Shown piece by piece: positions 11,794 through 22,039 of a stretch of DNA of 64,000 bases. The stretch is from Druceiella hillmani (lineage: Eukaryota > Arthropoda > Insecta > Lepidoptera > Hepialidae): positions 10,111,501-10,175,500 of the forward strand of contig JAYKKI010000052.1 in NCBI GenBank assembly GCA_039881145.1, written 5' to 3'. The notes beneath the pieces were generated by a model. That model ran no database searches. It had not been told where the DNA came from and worked only from the letters and a program-made list of their open reading frames with translations. The number at the start of each line of letters is the position of its first letter. Position 1 is the first letter of the stretch. The translations under genes and the position numbers were made by a program.

Positions 11794-12307
11794 CACAATA
11801 GTCACCATTATGGAACAATATACGAATCAATGAAACTCGAAATCCTGACAGAATCGTCGAAAAAAACGACTAAAATTTGGAAAGAGCCAAAAAGACATTA
11901 ATTATGATAACGGCACAAAACGAATGTCAATGTCAGATAATAGTTTGAGTTCCTTTAGGTTATGGCAACACTACGATCAACTCAAAAAGACAATATGTCC
12001 TTTTATACGTTTTTATTGATATTTTTATTTCTCGTTAACGATTCTTGATATATTAAAAATATAATTATATTTCTGTTTATGAAGATGTTTTTGTGTTAAA
12101 TATAGATCCAAAATTGCGTATTCTTTTTTTTTAAATTGAGCTCTATTTCTGTAACGCCCGGCCCATCTTACTAGTTTCTTTTGAAGTCTTTCCGTTTAAG
12201 AGACAGAATGCCCTGTTTGATGGACGGACTGTAGTGTAGTGATGTAAATAGGGTTCTATTTGAACCTTTCAGGTACGGATTCCTGAAAAGATTCTAGAAA
12301 ATCATTT

Positions 12308-12349
12308 GATAACCTCGTTCAATCTATGTGTCAATTGAAAGAGGTTATC
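12308..12349. other. Imperfect hairpin, 16-bp arms
   Basis: GATAACCTCGTTCAAT (12308-12323) pairs with 12334-12349 with one mismatch across a 10-base loop. It may be the end-to-end relic of a small inverted-repeat element. Confidence 0.6.
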
Positions 12350-13069
12350 CATATGAAGGAGGTTGATGTAAGTTTTTTTCAATAGGTAAATTAAAAAAAA
12401 AACATACTTATTATCTGAGGTTTTTGCACTCAATCGAGTCTTTTTTATTTAAAGGCAAGAGAATGTCTACGTGAAATTATTTTTTAATAAATTACTTAAA
12501 ACATACGTTGATCCTATTTTATAAACATAGAGGCAGTATTCCTATTTAATACCATTTCAAAACTTAATGAAAAGAATTTGTTTTTAAGAAGAGTCGATAT
12601 CATAAAAAACTGAAATTTTCCGATTTAATAATATCATGGAAAATTTTATTTTATTTAACTAAATGAACATACATGAACATGAACGTACACATATATTTTT
12701 TTCTTAATTAAATCAGTTTTGTTATGTATAAATGATTAAGAAAAGAATTAATTGTGTATGTAACAAACAGTGATCCTCAAATGTACAGAACAAAAAAATT
12801 ATATAACTTGTTTTACATAGAAGTTAACTGTTATTTATTACATATTTAATTTACTTTTTGGTAACCTCAAGTTTCAAATTATTAAAATGCACACCGACAT
12901 TGTAAAATACCACGTTAATATAAAAAACATTGTTAAATCAGTACAGTTCGGTAGTAGTTCATGCCAAGTTTAATAGCCGGATGGAGCAAGCACTCTACTT
13001 TTATTAATTTGATATGGCTAATTATATTATTTTGTTTCATTGTTAATGAAGTTTTAATATAATATTGTT

Positions 13070-13350
13070 TTAAGACAAAATGTTATGTACATTACTTAAA
13101 ACATTAATATGTATTAAGACAAAATATAAAAAAAACATTAATATGTTTTAAGATAAAATGTAAAAAAACAGTAATGTGTTGTAAAACATTAATATGTTTT
13201 AAGACAAAATGTAAAAAAAACAGTAATATGTTGTAAAACATTAATATGTTTTAAGACAAAATGTTATATACATTACTTAAAACATTAATACGTTGTAAAA
13301 CATTAATATGTTTTAAGACAAAATGTTATATACATTAATCAAAACATAAG
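13070..13350. repeat. Minisatellite with AAAACATTAATATGTTTTAAG core
   Basis: About six irregular units, each with CATTAATATGTTTTAAGA followed by CAAAATGT and a variable linker (TATATACATTACTTA or AAAAAAACAGTAATATG). The core is itself palindromic (ACATTAATATGT). Confidence 0.85.
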
Positions 13351-15255
13351 GTAATAAGTAATCTGAAAACAATCTAATGTACAGATTTTGGTGAAACGTC
13401 CCATTTTTTTAGTTCAATAGATATCATTTCGACAAAATTAATATTTCACTCCGACTTCGCTTGCACAGGATGTCCAGTGGCAGATTTCAATACTTCGTTT
13501 TGATTTCGCTTATTAATATATCTATATTTAAATATAAGTCTTGGTTAATTGGTATAGCGAGTTTTTTTGTATTCCTCTAGAATATATAAATCGAGGATAC
13601 TCAATAATATTGAATCTCTATTACGGAAGAATAATTTATTTTTAAACAACAAAATATTTATTGTTTTCAACACTGACTTCCCTAAACCTTCTCCTCGACT
13701 GCTGTAATATTCATCTATTCGTTTACTTTATTACCTTCTTTCTTACGTCCATGCAAGTCATACGAATCCAAACTTGATGATTTCACTCTTTACTACCGAG
13801 AAGTTCCTGTCCCCAACTTTCCAGTTCCATCAGCAGACCCTAGCCATTACTTATGATGAAAGCACCTATAGGAAGACAAGTCTAAGCTCGGAAACAATAT
13901 TTTTTGTTATCAACACTGACTTCTCTAACGCGCATCATTGTTCACGTAGATTGCTGTAATAGACTATATGTCAGTCCATTCTATAAATTATCTCTGTTTC
14001 AATTTTTTTCAAAATCGTTTCGCGTTCAGTAGTAAGATTGTGATTGAGTTATAAAATGGTAGAATATTTTGTATTCTGTCCAACGAGCACTACGCTCGTA
14101 CTTAGAAATTCGAAATATATGGTATAGTTTGAATATGCTAAAGTTTACAGAATTTTCCTTATAGATTATACTATGTGATCAAGTTGGAACCTAATAAACA
14201 ACAAAATGTGGATGTACCTCGGCAAGCACTTCAGATTTTGGAATAGAAAGTATATACGTATTTTCCTTCATGTTAATCGGGGCTGTATTTTAGTCGTATG
14301 CAAATTTCGTGTACATTTGCTCCGGAATTACGGAGTTATATAGTAACAAACATCTACACGTACGAATTTATAATATTAGTTACGTTTTTCTAAATTAAGG
14401 GTTAGATTTAAACGTTTCATTATCATAAGCGGAACTTTCATGAAAAACATAAGAAAAATGCTTAAACAAATTTAAGAATTACCAATATAGTTAATTTTTT
14501 TTCTGCGGAATAATACTCGCATCGCTCAATATTCATCGAACAATAAGGTGTTCATTGCGTTGCGTTGATGATACAGCCTTGGTATGCGCGCACTGTAGGA
14601 CACTTCACCCTTGTGATAAAGTTGAAATAGTGTTTATGTTGAAAACGGAATAAAATGGGTAAAAAAATTATTGGTTATAATGATCTTATCGTATTCTCAG
14701 AAAATCCATGGACGCTGATTTGCTACCAAATTCAATTGAACATTTCATTATATGCCTTACGATTAAAGCACACACACTTACATTTACACAAATGGCTGTG
14801 TAACTGTAAAATCTATTCCACTTTATTAAGTTTTTGGCCTGTTTTCAACTTTAGAAACATTATTTCAAATAAAAATATATTTATATTTATACTGAGAGAC
14901 CACGAAAACTATTAGTAAAAGTATTATTAGAAATAGTGCAGTAGTTTCCGAGATTACTTCGGACAAACAAATAAATATTTGTTCTTAATATTTCATTTAC
15001 TCGCTTTGTTCATCAGTCTTATACTAGGCGAACATCTGTTATTAAAACCTGTAGTGAACACACTATTCACAATAATTTCTTGAATTGTATTGTGCAATTT
15101 ACTTTGTATGAAAAGTCTCTTATTAACATTCTTTTGTTTATAACAAAATATTATTAATATAAAAACTGGTTTTCAGGGTTCCGTAAGCAACAATTCTGGA
15201 TGGAACCTTATTGTGAACATGCTATTTATCACACCATCAGATGCTTCTAATACCT
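13351..15255. other. AT-rich stretch without a recognisable gene
   Basis: Frames at 13774-13959 (61 codons) and 14655-14915 (86 codons, starting M-G-K-K-I-I-G-Y) show no domain, signal peptide or family resemblance. A block with CAACACTGACTTC occurs twice (near 13670 and 13911), suggesting a small old duplication. Near 15176-15215 lie pieces of a GGGTTCCGTA motif seen in dispersed insect repeats. Confidence 0.45.
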
Positions 15256-15259
15256 AAAT

Positions 15260-15790
15260 AAAATATTTATTTATTTATCATCTTTTATGCATAGTACATA
15301 TGGTGGACTTATTGCTATATGATCAATCCCTTCCAGTCAACCATAACAATTGGTGTTGAAATTTAGTCGGTAGATTGTAAGAGATTTTACAAGGAAAATT
15401 CTTTATAGTACATTAGACAAAAAAAAATACAAAGTATGTATTAATTAAATTATTGACATGATTTGGGATGGGAAAGATAGGAAAGGACTAGGGCACAAAG
15501 GTAAAGGTTTCAGGAGAGGTAGGACTTTTTCACTCGGTCTGTGAAAATATTTAGGGACGTGATTTTCCTGGATTGTGATTTTTCAGGATCCAGGTGATTC
15601 CAATTTCTTGCTGCCTTGACAGTGAAGAATTTTTCGTTACAGGTAGAGGTATGTTTAGGAATAAGTAGGGTGAGCGAACATTCAGATCGTAGCCCAAGGT
15701 CGTGAGCAGACAAATTTTAAAATTTGCCAGTGGGGACCGAAAATAAAAACAGACTGACTTTTTATACAAAAAAGTGCGGGGCAATATTAA
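15260..15790 (-). mobile_element. 5'-truncated LINE (non-LTR retrotransposon) 3' end, copy 1
   Basis: On the minus strand the last about 90 codons of an ORF2-type protein are visible. They include L-L-I-P-K-H-T-S-T, then F-T-V-K-A-A-R-N-W-N-H-L, then I-F-T-D-R-V-K-K-S-Y, with the stop at 15510-15512. The pattern F-T/S-V-x-A-A-x-x-W-N-x-L...F-K/T-x-x-V/L-K is the normal C-terminus of jockey/CR1-like reverse transcriptase ORFs. A roughly 250-bp 3' UTR follows, with the tail TGTTATGGTTGACTGG, AGCAATAAGTCC and a final GATAAATAAATAAAT run. The same protein end and UTR occur at 26385-26852 in opposite orientation. A frameshift relative to a second overlapping frame (15551-15784) indicates decay. 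The reverse transcriptase core and the endonuclease are absent. Confidence 0.8.
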
Positions 15791-16331
15791 AAAGGGCTCA
15801 TTTAAATTAAAATCAAAAATTTCAACGATTATATTTTTTTTTACATTTTTTATGAAGAGTGGTTAAAGTCGACGTTTTGGAACTATTTCGTTGCCAGGTC
15901 TATTTTAATAATCCTGATATATTATTATAAAAATAAATATTACAGAATTTATAAAATTTTCAATTGTATTTTGTTTTAATTCGTTGTCGACATACACTAT
16001 TTCAACGTTACCTCAAGAGTTAGAGTTCCTCAGTGCATGTACACTGAAGACAAAAAAAGTAAAAGGACGTGTCAGGGCTTTTCGATGCTTTATTACTCCA
16101 TAAAATTGTGTTATGGGGCCATAGTTTTGTACTTAAAATTGACATTATGTTCTGAAACATTTTTCGAAGAATCCCTCCGGCTTGAATCTGAAGCATGAAT
16201 CATTTCTTATTTCCACATATAGGAGACTTGTGTATTTGGAAAAAAGCAAAGCCAAAATCTAACTGTGAATAACATAGATCCGTGAATTCACCTCAATAAT
16301 ACCAGAGTCATTATACAATAATAATAAATGT

Positions 16332-16388
16332 CTCACTGAAGTTCATCCACTCCTGTTGTAATAATAACAGTGGATGAAATTCAATGAG
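16332..16388. other. Hairpin with 20-bp arms upstream of a hammerhead element
   Basis: 16332-16351 pairs with 16369-16388 (18 of 20). The loop contains TTGTAATAATAAC, which looks like the ribozyme stem-II sequence of the neighbouring element. It could be a scrambled relic of the same family. Confidence 0.6.
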
Positions 16389-16416
16389 CGAACTTATGTT
16401 GGAGATCTAAGAAATG

Positions 16417-16533
16417 AAATCTTTGCTAATTGCCCACCTGAAGATAGTGTAATACAACGAAACCTAGGTCGTGGCGAAGAACTTAAATAAAGTAGAAATA
16501 ATACTACATCACGTAGTTTCATTTAATTGTCAA
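16417..16533 (+). mobile_element. Hammerhead palindromic element, copy 1 (half element)
   Basis: Only one arm is present, beginning AATCTTTGCTAAT before the ribozyme and ending TTTCATTTAATTGTCAAG, with CACGTAGTTTCATTTAATTG matching the other copies. It lacks the usual 3' extension (CTACAAAATTAACGCC). No target-site duplication was recognised, so the copy is probably truncated at both ends. Confidence 0.75.
16434..16474 (+). ncRNA. Hammerhead ribozyme motif (type I), degraded stem II
   Basis: CCAC (16434-16437) can pair with GTGG (16471-16474) as stem I. CTGAAGA (16438-16444) and GAAA (16459-16462) are the core. ACC/GGT forms stem III and is followed by the GTC cleavage triplet ending at 16470. 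Two substitutions in the 5' strand of stem II leave only three of five pairs. Confidence 0.6.
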
Positions 16534-16621
16534 GATAAAATGGGGTTTCATGTTTAATAAAATCTTCGAACAATTGAACTATTTCTATGTCCGAGATTGC
16601 TTGTATTGGACAAAGCTGTAG

Positions 16622-16825
16622 TGGAACTCTTTACTTCAAATTGAAGTAAATATATATGTATATAGGCTCAGTACGCTATCGAAATTATTTAGTGAAGTAG
16701 GAGCTTTTGTCTTAGTAGGTTGTTTGCAACGGCTCTTCGAATTGATACCAAAGATGCGGTACGTGAGACGGCGAGACCTAACGAATTTCCCTTTTCGGGA
16801 ACCGTTGGTAGTTACGAGCGGCTGA
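16622..16825 (+). other. Open, GC-richer frame of 67 codons without start Met
   Basis: 16700-16830 is GC-richer than its flanks, and one frame is open from 16622 to TGA at 16823-16825 (ending with ...P-L-V-V-T-S-G). No family was recognised. It could be an exon fragment of a decayed gene or transposon, or chance. Confidence 0.18.
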
Positions 16826-17079
16826 CATCAATCGATTTTGTATTTGAAGGTTTAGTAAGGTTAATTATTATTTTGTAGACCTGAGAAAGAATGCAAAAGT
16901 TATGAATTGTCCGCAAGTTTTCAGAACGAAATGAAATAATTGTCTGTGCCCAATTTCACCCATTTCAAATAACAAAGTACAGTTTCCTGGGGATTATTTT
17001 TTTGGCCAAGTTCGGAAATGATTGGTCCAATTGTGATGTTCAGCGAATGCACATGTTCGCTTACAAACATTTATACGCA

Positions 17080-17147
17080 TACGCAACGCACACGCACACA
17101 CAAACTCTTACGCATACGCACAGACGCACACACACACACACACATAT
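17080..17147. repeat. (CA)n microsatellite, interrupted
   Basis: CACGCA and CGCATA variants lead into a pure (CA)n run of about 10 units. Confidence 0.92.
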
Positions 17148-17479
17148 AAATACTGCCATGGTACACTAATTAGGGATATATACAACAACATATTAAATAA
17201 CATAAACAGAAACTAATTATAGGCGGTCATCTTTATTCATCTTTATTGGTAATTTAAACTAAATTAAATTTACTGCAATAAAATTAAATATCTGGTAAGT
17301 ATAAATATTTTACATGGACGATACCTTATTTTTCTATAGAAGTATGATTAAAAAAAGTATAAAAATATGAAAAAAAGTAAAAAAAAATTTTAAAAGTATA
17401 AAGAAGTATAAAAAATTTGTTAAAGAGTATAATATTCATACCGGTGATTCTATATATCAAATTATTGAATCGCAACTTT

Positions 17480-18165
17480 GACAGTGATTTTTGCAGAAAA
17501 AGTTGAAAATTATTAGCCAATGCGTTGAGTATATCCTTTGTGGGATTTAGATCTGAGATATTTGTGGACCAACCTAATAACGACATGGACTCCTTTGTCA
17601 GGGAAGGCTTGACGAGCTGCGTTGTATGTCTTGGCTCGTTACCGTGCTGAAACGTCCATATAACAGGTGGAGTTTCTTCAGCATAAGACAGCATGGTTTT
17701 CTAAAATAAATAGTGACTTTAATATTTTACTTAGGTCCCAATACAAGTTCCGAGAAATAGCTCCATGCATTTATATTGTCACATCCATGTTTTAATTGCT
17801 TTTTTGTGTGTCTTTAGGGTATCTTATCGGTTCTTTTTTCGTAGCATCTGCTATACGGTGGAATGAGATTTATCTTGGTATTATCAGATAATAATACATA
17901 TTTCCAATGAGGATCAGTCCAATGTTCATATTTCCTTTTAAACCCCAACCATGTCAATTTATAATCTCTTTTCAGTAATTGATTTTTTCGAGTGACCCTT
18001 CCAAACACCTTAAACTATACGAAAACTTTAAAGGGTTCTTTCTTGGCAATTGTTGCCATCTTACCATAATATTGCTGCGTTGTTTTTCTTTGTTTTTTCT
18101 TTCTGGGAACACATTCAGTTGTTTTATACGTTTTGAAACATTGCTTTATATTATGAACCATATTT
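17480..18165 (-). pseudogene. Tc1-like (Tc1/mariner superfamily) transposase, dead copy
   Basis: Minus-strand fragments in the right order match Tc1-type transposase. They are an HTH piece N-V-S-K-R-I-K-Q-L (about 18115-18150), F-G-R-V-T-R-K-N-Q-L-L (from 18008), W-K-Y-V-L-L-S-D-N-T-K-I-N-L (17905-17860), K-H-G (about 17785) and Q-H-G-N-E-P-R-H-T-T (17650-17620). D-L-N-P-T-K-D follows at 17550-17530. Family members have S-D-E-T-K, then D-N-D-P-K-H, then D-L-N-P-I-E-N. Here the first catalytic Asp survives (codon 17885-17883), the second is Gly (17643-17641) and the Glu is Lys (17538-17536). Frameshifts separate the two long frames (17814-18008 and 17326-17694). I could not identify terminal inverted repeats. 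An old DNA transposon, not functional. Confidence 0.88.
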
Positions 18166-18825
18166 TTGGAACAATTTAGATATTATGCTATTTTACTTTA
18201 TGGCTATCCACGGGGTTAAAAATTAATTATTTTTTTACTTTGCAACAAATCACGATTGTTATTTTGACTCAAATTTATTCTAAAAATTATAACGGAAATG
18301 TGTATGCTAACAACGTTATGCTCAATAATGGAGTCATAATTAATGGAAGAAATATTTATTTTTTTAAGATTTTGAAATTAGAATACAAATATTTTAATTC
18401 CTCATAAATATTTTGATTAAGTATATGGCTGAACATAAAAAGTAGTAAGCGTTGATCCGAGTGACTTGTTTCTACATTAATTATTAATAGGGATTATTTT
18501 TATCAATAACTATAAAGTGCTAGCCATAGTACTTGCTAATGAACAGCATAATGTAATAAAATGCAATAATTATTATTTCAATTGAAAAATTGGTCTTGAA
18601 CTTGTTTCCGACGTCAGAATGGTCTCGGTAGTCATTTCCTTAGAATAAATTCTCTAATTGTCCACTATCAACCAAGATAGTATAAATGAAAAGGTAATAT
18701 TTTAGAGTTTAAGACAAAGTATTTTCTTGAACATGTCAAGCATTTACTAGTAATTACATTACTGAGTGTAGTTTTCGTATTTCTTGTCAAATTGTTATTG
18801 TTGGATTAAAAATAAATAAATAAAT

Positions 18826-18883
18826 AATTGTAAATTAAATATGAAATAATATGTGACAGTTATTTCATATTTAATTTACAATT
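18826..18883. other. Perfect 24-bp hairpin, 10-base loop
   Basis: AATTGTAAATTAAATATGAA and four more bases (18826-18849) are exactly complementary to 18860-18883; the loop is TATGTGACAG. It lies just before the higher-order array. Confidence 0.93.
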
Positions 18884-19004
18884 AGCAGAACAAACAAAAA
18901 TAAATATAATCTGCAAAAAAAACGAAAAGTTTTTTTCGATTAGTTACATCTTAAATTTTGTTTGTTTCGATACATGGAAAAATGCAAAACGTATATTTTT
19001 TTAT

Positions 19005-20360
19005 AATTAAGTTGTATTTAGCTGATTATTTTTGTTTCGAAATGGGTAGCTTTTCAATATATTCTAATAATTTAAATAAAATGTTATATGTGCGCAAACG
19101 AACTATTTAACTTCTTACGATTTTTGTTTCGAAATGGGGTGCTTTTTGATACATTCTAATAATTTAAATAAAATGTTATACAAGTATTTTCTCAAACGAA
19201 CTATTTAAATTCTTACGATGAAAGGAACAGTAAATTAAGTTCTATTTAGTTGACTATTTTTATTTCGAAATGGGGAGCTTTTCAATATATTCTAATAATT
19301 TAGATAAAATGTTATATGTGCGCAAACGAACTATTTCACTTTTTACGATTTCTGTTTCGAAATGGGGTGCTTTTTGATACATTCTAATAATTTAAATAAA
19401 ATGTTATATGAGCATTTGCCCAAACGAACTATTTCAATTCTTACGATGAAAGGAATAGTGAATTAAGTTGTATTTACTTGACTATTTTTGTTTCGAAATG
19501 GGGAGCTTTTTAATATATTCTAATAATTTAAATAAAATGTTATATGTGCGCAAATGAACTGTTTAACTTCTTACGATTTTTGTTTCGAAATGGGGAGCTT
19601 TTCAATATATTCTAATAATTTAAATAAAATGTTATGTGTGCGCAAACGAACTATTTCACTTCTCACGATTTTTGTTTCGAAATGGGGTGCTTTTTGATAC
19701 ATTCTAATAATTTAAATAAAATGTTATACGAGTATTTTCCCAAACGAACTATTTCAATTCTTACGATGAAAGGAATAGTGAATTAAGTTCTATTTAGTTG
19801 ACTATTTTTGTTTCGAAATGGGGAGCTTTTTAATATATTCTAATAATTTAAATAAAATGTTATATGTGCGCAAACGAACTATTTAACTTCTTATGATTTT
19901 TGTTTCGAAATAGGGTGCTTTTTGATACATTCTAATAATTTAAATAAAATGTTGTACAAGTATTTTCCTAAACGAACTATTTCAATTTTTACGATGAAAG
20001 GAATAGTAAATTAAGTTCTATTTAGTTGACTATTTTTGTTAAGAAATGGGGAGCTTTTCAATATACTCTAATAATTTAAATAAAATGTTATATGTGCTCA
20101 AACGAACTATTTAACTTCTTACGATTTTTGTTTCGAAATGGGGTGCTTTTTGATACATTCTAATAATTTAAATAAAATGTTATACGAGTATTTGCCCAAA
20201 CGAACTATTTCAATTCTTACGATGAAATGAATAGTGAATTAAGTTGTATTTAGTTGACTATTTTTGTTAGGAAATGGGGAGTTTTTCAATATAATGTAAT
20301 AATTTAAATAAAATGTTATATGTGCGCAAACGAACTATTTCATTTTTTGGGATGAAAGAA
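19005..20360. repeat. Higher-order tandem array of 92-bp and 136-bp subunits
   Basis: The marker TTTCGAAATGGGG recurs at 19038, 19130, 19266, 19358, 19494, 19586, 19678, 19814, 19906, 20042, 20134 and 20270. Spacings alternate 92 and 136, except for one 92-92 step. Both subunits share TAATAATTTAAATAAAATG. The long one has about 44 extra bases around GATGAAAGGAATAGTGAATT. The order is therefore A-B-A-B-A-A-B-A-B-A-B-A with a 228-bp higher-order unit. Satellite-like; no coding capacity. Confidence 0.93.
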
Positions 20361-20639
20361 TAATGACTTAATCACGTAACATCCAATTTCTTCTTTTAAT
20401 TTAAATTATAATATAACTACAACTGTGTAACAATTATAAGTGTCTTTCATAAGTTCTTAATACGTAGCGACGTAAATAATACACTCACAAACTCTTGCTC
20501 AACAGCAAGTATTCACATAACTGTCTTCCTACCACAGTATACACAGCATATAGCCTCTGCGATAATGGGATTATATTACCATTATTGGATAAAGCACATC
20601 CATTTCATTTAATTTAATAATAATAATATAGTAAAGCAA

Positions 20640-21523
20640 TCGACTCGGCATAGCGACCGTAATAGCAACGGCGACCTCTACATTCATACAACGAGCGAAC
20701 CGCACCATCGAATGGATCCCGCCACTCCGACTACTTCTTACATAAGGTCGTTAGCGAAAAAAGAGAATGAAACCTTGTAATGATTATAGTTCAGTTGTAT
20801 TTCAAATACGAGTCAGTCAGCTGTCGGCATATGCGAGCGATACACGTCGCCTCGGTAATGATGTGACGTTCGGGCGGTGCGAGGCGCAGGCGCGGAACGT
20901 TCGTCACGATTCGCCGCGTAAATCAAAATATTTTCGTCGTTCTTCGCGCCAAAATTGAATAAAACAAAGTTCGTCACGCCGCTTGTTCGAATTGAGTTTT
21001 AATAATTTTTGGTTTTAACCAGTGACATGTCTCCGAACGAGGTCAGTCGGTGTTGGGAGCGGTAATTTTCGTGCTCCGTGTATGTGTTAAAAAAGTGCGT
21101 GTTTATTAAGAACGAGTAGAAGGTCAAGTGTGCCAACATTGGAATAGTTCGGAACGTGTTTAAATTATTGCTATAGTAAAAAATAATAGATGTCAAAAGG
21201 TGTTTTGTTGTTCAACATTAAAGTCGTTTGTTCGGTGCCGTATGACTGGCCAGTGTTCGCCATTCAATGTCAAATTAGTTATGTTTAATTGGAATAAATT
21301 AAAATAAATTTGGTATCCACGTGTATCGGTGTTTTTGTTTATGGTGTTTGGTGTTGCTGTGGTGATTGTTATATCGATATCGTTGTATTATTTGTGGGCT
21401 TTGCATTTGTTTGAATTCGTACTTAACGATTCGGTTGTGTTTCAGTATTTGGTGTAAACAAAAGTTTTTAGTTATTTTGTTCTGTTTTATTGTGGCATAA
21501 AACTTGCAACTGGTTTCTGAAAC
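20640..21523 (+). promoter_or_regulatory. Candidate host promoter plus non-coding first exon
   Basis: This block is the most CpG-rich of the window (20640-20980, many GCG, CGC and TCG). A G/T-rich leader-like segment (21040-21520) follows, ending in C|GTAAGTTTTT with the donor GT at 21524-21525, a near-consensus insect splice donor. Initiator-like TCAGT motifs occur at 20791, 20812 and 21043. No long reading frame starts in it; a 63-codon frame at 20767-20958 resembles nothing known. This suggests the start of a gene whose coding exons lie further right, beyond a large intron. Orientation is inferred from the donor only. It could also be a transposon 5' end. Confidence 0.4.
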
Positions 21524-22035
21524 GTAAGTTTTTCTAATGTTTTATTTATTATATAAAAAAAATTAAAAATTTCACGCTAGAAAAAATTCAAGTTAATGAG
21601 GTATTTGTGACAATAAAAGTAATCATTGGAAAGCCGAAAAAGAATGAATTTTCTTACGAAGCAGTTAACGATTTATTACTTGGCAATTGACCTTTTATAC
21701 AACCTTTATTTTGAAAAAAAAATTTAGATTAATATCGGAGTTCTATCTAACATTCATATGGCAATTAACTCTGGATATTTTGACTCAGCGGTACAAAACT
21801 ATATTTAGCTAAATAAACCAAAACATTTTCACTTTCCAATAATAGTTAAATAACAAAAAATATCTCAAACTTTCTAGTCTGCGTTTTTGCAGCTCGACTT
21901 GTCTTTCATCTGCATTAAATAATTATATGTTTTACCGACAACTTAACCGCTTTCTAATCTAAACCATTCATTAAACTGCAATTCAGTCTCCTTATGCAAC
22001 GGATAAAAAACAGGTATCTCACTCTTTAAAAAAGA
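21524..22035 (+). other. Sequence downstream of the splice donor; intron-like
   Basis: AT-rich, without long frames or recognised elements. It is consistent with the beginning of an intron if the first-exon call is right. Confidence 0.3.
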
Positions 22036-22039
22036 AGAA

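Larger units (their letters stand above)
9895..13069. other. AT-rich stretch, mostly unrecognised
   Basis: It contains the exon-like frame at 10459-10592, a short direct repeat (CATGGTCCAATAGATACTAA, twice around 11036-11090), a (TA)n tract at 11740-11791 and a hairpin at 12308-12349. Frames of 61-68 codons here have no recognisable relatives. The 63-codon frame at 11710-11901 is generated by the TA tract. Confidence 0.5.

Noticed and set aside
11710..11901. 63-codon frame with Ile-Tyr repeats
   Set aside because: Translation of a (TA)n microsatellite.
14655..14915. 86-codon frame starting M-G-K-K-I-I-G-Y
   Set aside because: No domain, signal peptide or family recognised; composition like the surrounding AT-rich DNA.
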